A DNA stretch of 64,000 nucleotides from Candidatus Levybacteria bacterium RIFCSPHIGHO2_01_FULL_36_15b (GTDB lineage: Bacteria > Patescibacteria > Microgenomatia > Levybacterales > UBA12049): the NCBI GenBank assembly GCA_001782045.1, contig MFNK01000012.1, forward strand, positions 87,834-151,833. The letters are read 5' to 3'. Positions 35,696-41,180 of the stretch are shown here, piece by piece. The position numbers and the translations under genes were made by a program. Numbering within the stretch: position 1 is the stretch's first letter; every line of letters begins with the position of its first letter. The notes under the pieces were generated by a model. The model saw nothing but the letters and a program-made list of their open reading frames with translations, searched no databases and was not told the origin of the DNA.

Positions 35696-36112
35696 ATGCA
35701 AAATACAGAAAGAAGATCTGGGCTCCGAAGATTTATCCCATTTATAAGAGAAAAAAAAATACCCGTTTCCCCTGTTATAGAAGAAGTAAAAAATGGTGAA
35801 TTAAACATTCCGGCAGATGCTTATTCTAAGGCAGGCACAGTAGAGGCTCATGTTGTAACAAAAAGATTTAATGGAGAATGGAAAACAACAGTTAATATTC
35901 CTGATTATGGACATCGTGTTGTTGGAGTGAAGAATTTTGCAGCGGAGTCTTTAGAGGAAGCTTTGAAAGAAGAAAGAAGCTTCATGAAAGATAAAACGGG
36001 TGTAGAAGAGCCTAGTCCTATTGAGTTTAATTATGGAGACACACCCCTAGAAAAAAGAATAGTAATAAGCGACTATTCACAAAGAATTTATACCCTTAAA
36101 AAAAAGAATTAG
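35696..36112 (+). CDS. hypothetical protein of 138 residues
   Basis: A soluble protein. A basic N-terminus (RRSGLRRFIPFIREKK) is followed by a beta-rich part (AHVVTKRFNGEWKTTVNIP) and an acidic helix (SLEEALKEERSF). No family recognised. The start is chosen from the -10 position. It is divergent from the 35643 gene and convergent with the next; it appears to be a single-gene unit. Confidence 0.65.
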   Translation: MQNTERRSGLRRFIPFIREKKIPVSPVIEEVKNGELNIPADAYSKAGTVEAHVVTKRFNGEWKTTVNIPDYGHRVVGVKNFAAESLEEALKEERSFMKDKTGVEEPSPIEFNYGDTPLEKRIVISDYSQRIYTLKKKN

Positions 36113-36113
36113 C

Positions 36114-36620
36114 CTATTTAATAGTTGAAATTTGTTGTAATTCTTTTTTAATTTCCTCATCTGTTTTGTTTCCGAAGCTTACTAATAATTTATCTTTCTG
36201 ATTGACCTCTCTTGCTAGAGCATTCACATCTTCCTTCCCGTTAATAAAAAATCTTAATTTTTGGGAATCGTTAGTGCAAAAGACTTGTCCAGTTCCGGTT
36301 GTTAGACATTCTTTAGTAAGCTTCATAGGAAGTGTTTTGAAAAAGCCGTCCCAAGTTATTCCTTTCGTTTTAACAATAATTATATTTGCTTCTTCCATAT
36401 AAACGTCTTTTGATTGGAAGTGGTATTTAGGGTCTGAAAAAATTCTAAAGATATTATTAGTAAAAATTGCAAACGAAGCTTTTACAATTTTTACATCTTT
36501 TACTTCGGGCGTAGGAGAAAAAGATTTGCCAACTCCGGACTTATTCTCTGAAGAGTACAAATTAAAAATAATAAATGCAGAAAAAATCAACCCTATAACT
36601 AGAAGTAAAATTCTTTTCAT
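36114..36620 (-). CDS. membrane-anchored protein of unknown function (168 residues)
   Basis: An N-terminal hydrophobic segment (4-22) anchors an extracytoplasmic domain. The C-terminal half has a conserved look: KGITWDGFFKTLPMKLTKEC, then GTGQVFC, an INGKEDVNAL turn and DKLLVSFG. The Cys pair (about 105 and 114) may be bridged. I believe related proteins occur in other Microgenomates-type genomes, but I know no function. Confidence 0.68.
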   Translation of the reverse strand: MKRILLLVIGLIFSAFIIFNLYSSENKSGVGKSFSPTPEVKDVKIVKASFAIFTNNIFRIFSDPKYHFQSKDVYMEEANIIIVKTKGITWDGFFKTLPMKLTKECLTTGTGQVFCTNDSQKLRFFINGKEDVNALAREVNQKDKLLVSFGNKTDEEIKKELQQISTIK

Positions 36621-36646
36621 TTAAGAAGGAGCATTAGTTTTAAAAT

Positions 36647-37126
36647 CTAAGTAATATTTTTCTTATTTCTGTTTCTCTTGTGGATTATCAATGCTGTAAT
36701 CAAGGAAACTAAGAATATCATAGAACCTATAAAACAAGCTGTCGTAAAAATATTATCTGTAGCAACGCCTGAACAGGATACTTTTGGGCCCATCTTTTGA
36801 GCATAGAAATTGTAAACTTCTAGAGATAAATTTGACCACGCAAAAATAGTTCCTCCTACAAGAAAAATTGAAAGAAATTTTTGATGCTTAATTTTTTTCT
36901 CTGCAGTGGTTTTAAGAATATATAACGACCAAATAAACGCTCCCAAAAAGGCGAAAGCTCCATAAAAGCAAGGAGTAGTGATGGGATTTGGGATAATACA
37001 ATTCTGCACCCTAGTAAGTGAATGATAAATATTATAAAAGCGCGTGAAATCACCGTAAACTGTAAACCATGCAAATAAAGTACCTACAAGTAAAAAAAAC
37101 GATTGCAATAAATGCATTTTTTTCAT
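36647..37126 (-). CDS. four-helix membrane protein with an internal duplication
   Basis: 159 residues, four membrane segments. The two halves match each other: FLLVGTLFAWFTVYGDFTRFYN against FLVGGTIFAWSNLSLEVYNFYA, then CIIPNPITTPCFYG against CSGVATDNIFTTACFIG. Each half has a pair of cysteines 10-13 residues apart in the loop. The fold could bind a cofactor or handle disulfides; there is no CxxC, so a VKOR-type oxidase is not supported. Overlaps the next minus-strand gene by 4 nt, so the two are likely coupled. Confidence 0.72.
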   Translation of the reverse strand: MKKMHLLQSFFLLVGTLFAWFTVYGDFTRFYNIYHSLTRVQNCIIPNPITTPCFYGAFAFLGAFIWSLYILKTTAEKKIKHQKFLSIFLVGGTIFAWSNLSLEVYNFYAQKMGPKVSCSGVATDNIFTTACFIGSMIFLVSLITALIIHKRNRNKKNIT

Positions 37127-37437
37127 AAGAACATTTTATAAATTCCGGAAAAGAAAACTATAAAAATAACCAATGTCATTACAGCAAATATAGCAAGAGT
37201 TTTACTAAATAAATTGACAGACTCTTTTTTCTTTCCGTCAAGATAAAGCCGCAAGGGCTGAAAAACAAAAACGTATCCCATCACAGCTGCAGATAATGTA
37301 AATAAAGAAAGAATTGCAATTGGGCCAATTACGGATTTAACCTGTCCTACCATACCACTGCCATAATACATAACTGATGCAATTAATATTATATAAAGTA
37401 GTGCAGTGGAGGCATTAAGAAGAGGGTTTTTACTCAT
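37123..37437 (-). CDS. small three-helix membrane protein
   Basis: 104 residues with three membrane segments (about 9-27, 39-60, 83-103) and a short charged loop RLYLDGKKKESVNLF. No family recognised. It overlaps the internally duplicated membrane-protein gene downstream by 4 nt, suggesting a two-gene unit. TATAAT on the minus strand (37448-37453) lies about 10 nt before the ATG. Confidence 0.7.
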   Translation of the reverse strand: MSKNPLLNASTALLYIILIASVMYYGSGMVGQVKSVIGPIAILSLFTLSAAVMGYVFVFQPLRLYLDGKKKESVNLFSKTLAIFAVMTLVIFIVFFSGIYKMFL

Positions 37438-37508
37438 ACCAATAATGATTATAGACCTATTGTCAACAGTTCACAAATAATTTACTCCTATCTAAATCAT
37501 GCGTATTT

Positions 37509-37517
37509 TGCTATAAT
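37509..37517 (+). promoter_or_regulatory. extended -10 (TGC TATAAT) of the Nudix-like gene
   Basis: Perfect extended -10 ending 6 nt before GTG 37524. It supports GTG rather than the ATG two nucleotides earlier in another frame. Confidence 0.6.
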
Positions 37518-37523
37518 AAATAT

Positions 37524-37961
37524 GTGCATAACGATATTTATGCAAGTGGATTTTTATATCACCCAAAAACTGCTCAAATTCTCTTGCAACAACAAAATCC
37601 TGCCAACGAAAACTCTGCTTGGACTTTGTTTGGTGTAAATACATTCAAGAATAAAACCGCAGAAGAATCTTTAAAAGATTTTTTCCTAAAAGAGCTAAAT
37701 ATTAAATTAAACTTAAAAAACATAAACATAGTTTATAATTATTTTTCAAAAGAACTTAACAAAGATAACAATGTTTATTACGTCGAAGTAAAAAGCTTAC
37801 ATAAAATTCCTGAATCTAAGAAAATAAATTGCGCTTGGTTTACATTTAAAAAAATTCAAAAAATGAATCTTACCGCGCAGGCAAAACACGATATAGTGGT
37901 AGGTCAGCGAGTTATAGATTCTTCTATTAGAAGAAGCCTCGGGCAGCAAACTATTGGTTAG
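37524..37961 (+). CDS. Nudix-fold protein with a degenerate Nudix box
   Basis: 145 residues from GTG. The N-terminal strand pattern (YASGFLYHPKTAQILLQQQN, AWTLFGVNTF) and a following helix (TAEESLKDFFLKELNI) match the Nudix layout. The catalytic pattern G-x5-E-x7-R-E-U-x-E-E is not kept: the REUxEE stretch reads FFLKEL. Hydrolysis is therefore doubtful, and a binding role is possible. tRNA-Asn follows 54 nt downstream. Confidence 0.65.
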   Translation: MHNDIYASGFLYHPKTAQILLQQQNPANENSAWTLFGVNTFKNKTAEESLKDFFLKELNIKLNLKNINIVYNYFSKELNKDNNVYYVEVKSLHKIPESKKINCAWFTFKKIQKMNLTAQAKHDIVVGQRVIDSSIRRSLGQQTIG

Positions 37962-38015
37962 TTTTTCTTCAAGAACTAGACCCAAACTAAATTCTCTGGT
38001 AAAATTAACCCACAT

Positions 38016-38087
38016 TCCGCGGTAGCTCAATGGTAGAGCAGGAAACTGTTAATTTCAAGGTTCTAGGTTCGAATCCTAGCCGCGGAG
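38016..38087 (+). tRNA. tRNA-Asn (GTT anticodon)
   Basis: A full cloverleaf folds: acceptor TCCGCGG/CCGCGGA, D-arm GCTC/GAGC, anticodon loop CTGTTAA giving GUU, T-arm CTAGG TTCGAAT CCTAG, discriminator G. The top pair of the anticodon stem is a G-A mismatch. The CCA end is not encoded (GCAA follows), so it must be added after transcription. A rho-independent terminator lies about 25 nt downstream. Confidence 0.95.
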
Positions 38088-38112
38088 CAAGCTAGTGCAT
38101 GGTCAACTGACC

Positions 38113-38160
38113 GAGGTCTCTATTTAGCCTATCAAGGCTTTCTAAAGACCTCATTTTTTT
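38113..38160 (+). terminator. rho-independent terminator after tRNA-Asn
   Basis: GAGGTCT (38113-38119) pairs with AGACCTC (38146-38152), and an inner stem AGCCT/AGGCT (38126-38130, 38135-38139) stacks inside. A T-run (38154-38160) follows directly. Confidence 0.85.
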
Positions 38161-38231
38161 GTCAAACTCTCGGACCGAATTTTACCCTCAAAAGCCACCC
38201 AGTGCCAGGATTCGGACTATGACCTCGAGCA

Positions 38232-38260
38232 TTGACATTAAAAATCTAAAAGAATAAAAT
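38232..38260 (+). promoter_or_regulatory. sigma-70 promoter: TTGACA, 17-nt spacer, TAAAAT
   Basis: TTGACA (38232-38237) and TAAAAT (38255-38260) are separated by exactly 17 nt. The expected start of transcription leaves a leader of about 25 nt before ATG 38292. Confidence 0.65.
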
Positions 38261-38291
38261 CATGGCCAGATTAGGATTTTTAGGATAGTAT

Positions 38292-38747
38292 ATGAAAAAT
38301 AAAATTGATTGTTATGGGGCAAGCGTAAGCATGCGCATATCGGAAGCGCAAATTCAATGGGAAAGATTTAATGCGATGCTTGTTATAAATACAATCTTTA
38401 TAGGACTTATAGGTTTTTCTTTCGGTAAAGATTTTATTGTTCCTACGCCCATTAAAGAGTTTCTTCCTTTATTTGGGATATTTCTTTGTGTTTTATGGTT
38501 TAAAGTGACAAGAAGAGGGTTTATGTGGACTCAATTTTGGACTGAAACTGCAAGGAAAATTGAAGAAAAAGATGTTGATAAAAATCAAATAAGACCGTTT
38601 AACGATGGGCTAATACACAAAATTGAAAATAAAACACTTCTAAATACTTCAATATCGTCTTATTTAATAATTGCAATATTTGCTCTTATTTATTTTGCTT
38701 TATTACTAATTACAATTAGTACATTTTTAAATAATTTATGTATTTAA
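38292..38747 (+). CDS. membrane protein resembling the RipA-type octameric membrane family
   Basis: 151 residues: an amphipathic N-terminus (SMRISEAQIQWERFNAML), two closely spaced membrane segments (about 28-45 and 58-73), a charged middle (FWTETARKIEEKD) and a C-terminal membrane segment (about 122-145). The layout resembles small RipA-family membrane proteins found near defence and stress genes. That assignment is from memory of the pattern and weak. It overlaps the next gene by 10 nt if that gene starts at 38738. Confidence 0.55.
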   Translation: MKNKIDCYGASVSMRISEAQIQWERFNAMLVINTIFIGLIGFSFGKDFIVPTPIKEFLPLFGIFLCVLWFKVTRRGFMWTQFWTETARKIEEKDVDKNQIRPFNDGLIHKIENKTLLNTSISSYLIIAIFALIYFALLLITISTFLNNLCI

Positions 38748-39025
38748 ATGAAAAAATAATGAACAAAAAAGAAATTAAAATCGAGGCATATTTAGACCAG
38801 CAAAAAAAACCTCATCAACTCATAGAAGATGTTATTGCGGAAGCAAATGAGACCAAAGGAGATAGTCAGGATCGCATAAAGCATTTGATTAAGCGTATGG
38901 CTATTGATCAAATTATATTAAAACAAAGAGCGGATAGAACTAATAATTTACTAATAATACTTACCATAATTTCCACAATAGTAGCTATATTGTCATTAAT
39001 AACTACAATTAGAGGATTTTATTAA
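38738..39025 (+). CDS. small tail-anchored hypothetical protein
   Basis: 95 residues from ATG 38738, overlapping the previous gene by 10 nt; ATG 38759 is an alternative start giving 88. It is soluble and charged for about 65 residues, then one C-terminal membrane segment (LLIILTIISTIVAILSLITT). It forms a two-gene unit with the membrane protein upstream. No family recognised. A repeat of about 47 nt starts shortly after its stop. Confidence 0.6.
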   Translation: MYLNEKIMNKKEIKIEAYLDQQKKPHQLIEDVIAEANETKGDSQDRIKHLIKRMAIDQIILKQRADRTNNLLIILTIISTIVAILSLITTIRGFY

Positions 39026-39030
39026 TCTTA

Positions 39031-39077
39031 GATAACATAACTGTGATCCTTAATGGTTCTTGACCGACTCAGTGAGC
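39031..39077. repeat. intergenic repeat R1, copy 1
   Basis: Aligns without gaps to 39628-39674. The first 37 positions differ at seven, ending in the shared TTCTTGACCGA, and both copies end in GAGC. It lies directly after a gene end. Confidence 0.6.
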
Positions 39078-39095
39078 TAGCCTCAATTTTCCTTC

Positions 39096-39104
39096 TGGTA
39101 TAAT
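39096..39104 (+). promoter_or_regulatory. extended -10 (TGG TATAAT) of the DUF5680 gene
   Basis: Perfect extended -10 ending 6 nt before ATG 39111. Confidence 0.6.
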
Positions 39105-39110
39105 TAAATC

Positions 39111-39596
39111 ATGAATGGAAGTTTTACCCCCCAGCAATTATTTGCATTTGTAGATAAGGCGGGTAAAGCGACTTATGCTGGAGGCGGAAAGTATGAGGAG
39201 AATCCAGAAAGACCTGGATTTTTTGAATTGGTTTATGATAAAGAATCACCTTGGTATTACAGAGATAGTTATACGGGACATTCTAGATCTGGCGGGCAAG
39301 AAGTTGTTAGATTAAACAACGAACCAATTTGGTGGTCAGGTTATGGTGGAGGTATGGTGGAGGGTAAAGAAAATATGGCCGACCAAACTTTTGACTTTCT
39401 TAAGAAAGCTTTATCTCAGGATGAAGAAGGATTTGAGTCCTTAAGAGGTCCACATGAATTTACAGACGGAGATTGGAAATATAGCTATAATCAAGATGGC
39501 GACATCGTAGACTTTTATGGATACGAAGAGATTTCTTACAAAAGAGAAAAAGTATTTTGGCACAGAGCGGTCGGGGGGATACTAAAGCATAAATAG
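39111..39596 (+). CDS. DUF5680-domain protein
   Basis: 161 residues. The N-terminal FTPQQLFAFVDKAGKATYAGG, followed by WYYRDSYTGHSRSGGQEVVR and a WWSGYGGGM turn, matches the DUF5680 layout (Leu/Ala-rich helix, then a Y-R-D-S-Y-x-G core). The C-terminal part (EFTDGDWKYSYNQDGDIVDF) is an added small beta domain. Function of DUF5680 is unknown; in other bacteria it can be fused to HTH regulators. A single-gene unit bounded by R1 repeats. Confidence 0.8.
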   Translation: MNGSFTPQQLFAFVDKAGKATYAGGGKYEENPERPGFFELVYDKESPWYYRDSYTGHSRSGGQEVVRLNNEPIWWSGYGGGMVEGKENMADQTFDFLKKALSQDEEGFESLRGPHEFTDGDWKYSYNQDGDIVDFYGYEEISYKREKVFWHRAVGGILKHK

Positions 39597-39627
39597 AGCT
39601 TTTTCAATTCCTCGGAGCTGAATCCTG

Positions 39628-39674
39628 GATAATGTAACTATGACCCCGAATGATTCTTGACCGAGGTGGGGAGC
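39628..39674. repeat. intergenic repeat R1, copy 2
   Basis: Partner of 39031-39077, again directly after a gene end. A possible third, partial copy (shared ACTATGACCxCGA) lies at 38216-38228. Confidence 0.6.
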
Positions 39675-39691
39675 AAAAAAAGACTTATAGT

Positions 39692-39720
39692 TTGATTCAT
39701 TCCCATCTTCTTGGTATAAT
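39692..39720 (+). promoter_or_regulatory. promoter: TTGATT, 17-nt spacer, TATAAT (TGG extended)
   Basis: TTGATT (39692-39697) and TATAAT (39715-39720) have 17-nt spacing; TGG precedes the -10. The -10 ends 12 nt before ATG 39733. Confidence 0.65.
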
Positions 39721-39732
39721 TTCTCCTCAGTT

Positions 39733-40383
39733 ATGGTTGTTTACCATTATTCACAGATTGATAAATGGAACGAAATCGTTAGGGGTTCGTATAGATCTAG
39801 TGATCAGCCAGGTCTTGGTGCATGTAGAAGAATGGGTCACAGTGATCAGGAGGCTTGGGAAACTAGTGCTGTTTTTGCTTTGCTGGATCCAACTCCAAAA
39901 AGTTGGACACAAAATTCTTATTTTAAGGATATTTGGCAATGGCTTAAGTGGGATATAGGGGATTTATTATTGGAGATAGCTGTAGACCTAGAAACAGATA
40001 ATGTTTTTGTTGTTGATAGGGGTCATGTGGAAGGGTTTTTGTATCAGGATAAAACAGATATTCCTGAAAGATTTTTACATTCAACAAGGAAATTAGCTGA
40101 AAGAAAAATGATGGAAAGCAGAATTTCATTAAAAGACTTTTTAGCAAAAGAAGAAGAGTTACAGTATGCACTACCAGAGGTAATTTTCCCACAGCATGTT
40201 CCGTTAGATAAGATTAGAATTTCAAATACGCAACCTTCTTTAGAAGAAAAAGCAAGAACATATCCCGAGGGATGGTTCAGAGACCTTAAGATAAGAGCTA
40301 AGCAATATGTACCCGAACTTTCGAGTTGGATTAATAATTATGAATGTAGAGAAGTGTCTTCACCTAGTAAAGAAAGAAGGTAA
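39733..40383 (+). CDS. hypothetical protein with an ADP-ribosyltransferase-like pattern
   Basis: 216 residues. It opens with VVYHYSQIDKWNEIVRG, a His-x-Ser strand typical of the start of ART-fold domains. It later has LPEVIFPQHVPLDKIRI, where the Glu plus the xVPxxxI turn resembles the catalytic end of some ARTs. No cofactor site can be proven by eye. It lies alone between repeats in the accessory run. If an ART, it could be a toxin or defence effector, but no partner antitoxin is evident. Low-certainty assignment. Confidence 0.55.
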   Translation: MVVYHYSQIDKWNEIVRGSYRSSDQPGLGACRRMGHSDQEAWETSAVFALLDPTPKSWTQNSYFKDIWQWLKWDIGDLLLEIAVDLETDNVFVVDRGHVEGFLYQDKTDIPERFLHSTRKLAERKMMESRISLKDFLAKEEELQYALPEVIFPQHVPLDKIRISNTQPSLEEKARTYPEGWFRDLKIRAKQYVPELSSWINNYECREVSSPSKERR

Positions 40384-40404
40384 TAATATTTACATCGTTA
40401 TGAA

Positions 40405-40463
40405 ATAGGTTCTAACATCGTCTATCCCTCTGAGCAAAAGTTGTCATACCTCAACAATTATTC
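40405..40463. repeat. intergenic repeat R2, copy A
   Basis: Shares ATAGGnTCTAACnTnGTCTATCC with copy B (40733-40765) and most of its length with copy C (44690-44742). It lies just after a gene end. Confidence 0.55.
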
Positions 40464-40508
40464 TCGAAATATAGTATAGTATTAAGAAAGAAAGGAGGCG
40501 CAATATTT

Positions 40509-40706
40509 ATGAACGGGACAATTAAAAAGAAAACAGACAGAGGATTCGGGTTTATTTCTCGCGAAGGAGAAGCTAAAGATCTTTTTTTTCATTCTAACGA
40601 TTTAGTAGGTGTTACTTTTGATGAACTTCAGGAAGGAGCAAGCGTAACATTCGACATTGTAGATACTGAAAAAGGACAAGCTGCAAAAAATGTTAAGCTT
40701 GCCTAA
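40509..40706 (+). CDS. cold-shock domain protein
   Basis: 65 residues, one cold-shock domain with both RNP motifs: RGFGFISREG (about 11-20) and DLFFHSNDL (about 24-32). It binds single-stranded RNA or DNA and acts as an RNA chaperone. A strong AAAGGAGG Shine-Dalgarno lies 9 nt before the ATG, unlike most neighbours, which suggests high translation. TATAGT at 40475-40480 is a possible -10 giving a 5' leader. Confidence 0.95.
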   Translation: MNGTIKKKTDRGFGFISREGEAKDLFFHSNDLVGVTFDELQEGASVTFDIVDTEKGQAAKNVKLA

Positions 40707-40732
40707 GTAATTTACCTAATAAACATATAGCA

Positions 40733-40765
40733 ATAGGCTCTAACGTTGTCTATCCTGTGGAATAA
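40733..40765. repeat. intergenic repeat R2, copy B (short)
   Basis: The 5' half of R2 only, about 25 nt after the cold-shock gene; similarity fades after the TATCC. Confidence 0.45.
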
Positions 40766-40866
40766 TTTAGTCTCAAAATTACTTCTGATACACTTAAGAC
40801 GTGAAAGATATTCTAAAAAATCCAGTGCATGTTTTTACTCGAGCTGCAACCGGTATATATAACCTC

Positions 40867-40895
40867 TTGACATATACCCCCGTAGGGTATATCAT
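40867..40895 (+). promoter_or_regulatory. metal-responsive promoter with CsoR-type operator
   Basis: TTGACA (40867-40872), a 17-nt spacer and TATCAT (40890-40895). The spacer region holds the inverted repeat TATACCC-CCGTA-GGGTATA (40873-40891), which resembles known CsoR copper operators (TACCC/GGGTA type). The -10 ends 6 nt before ATG 40902. A bound repressor would block polymerase directly. Confidence 0.85.
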
Positions 40896-40901
40896 ACTTC
40901 A

Positions 40902-41174
40902 ATGAAGCCACATTATGCGGATGTAAAAGTAAAATCCCAAAAACGTCTAAATATCATAAAAGGACAATTGGATGGTCTTGGAAAAATGATAGGAAATGAC
41001 GAATACTGTATAGACCTTCTTAATCAAAGCTTAGCAATTCAAAATTCTCTAAAGAGCCTCGACGCAGTTTTATTCGAAAGGCATCTCAAAACACACGTTT
41101 CACACCAGTTTAAAAACCAAGAGGAAAAAGCAGCCTCCGAATTAGTTGATTTATTTAAAAGAGTAAATAAATAA
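40902..41174 (+). CDS. CsoR/RcnR-family metal-sensing repressor
   Basis: 90 residues, an all-helical DUF156 protein. Metal-ligand positions are H4, C36, H61 and H65, the full His-Cys-His-His set known for the Ni/Co sensor RcnR; the Cu sensor CsoR has Cys-His-Cys. Yet the operator in its promoter is of CsoR type and the next genes handle copper. It probably represses its own operon and lets go when metal binds. Which metal is therefore open. First gene of the csoR-copA-transporter-copZ operon. Confidence 0.9.
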   Translation: MKPHYADVKVKSQKRLNIIKGQLDGLGKMIGNDEYCIDLLNQSLAIQNSLKSLDAVLFERHLKTHVSHQFKNQEEKAASELVDLFKRVNK

Positions 41175-41180
41175 CCTTTT

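Noticed and set aside
36647..37126. VKOR-type disulfide oxidase
   Set aside because: Four helices and loop cysteines are present, but there is no CxxC active site, and the protein is better described as an internal duplication.
38016..40700. tRNA-Asn as an integration (att) site for the accessory run that follows
   Set aside because: I found no direct repeat of the tRNA 3' end downstream (only short GAATCCT-like matches) and no integrase gene. A terminator and an independent promoter separate the tRNA from the next genes.
40801..40905. A 34-codon GTG frame ending inside the start of the CsoR-type gene
   Set aside because: It overlaps the operator and promoter, which have a clear function of their own. 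The weak TACACT before it is not enough to call a gene.
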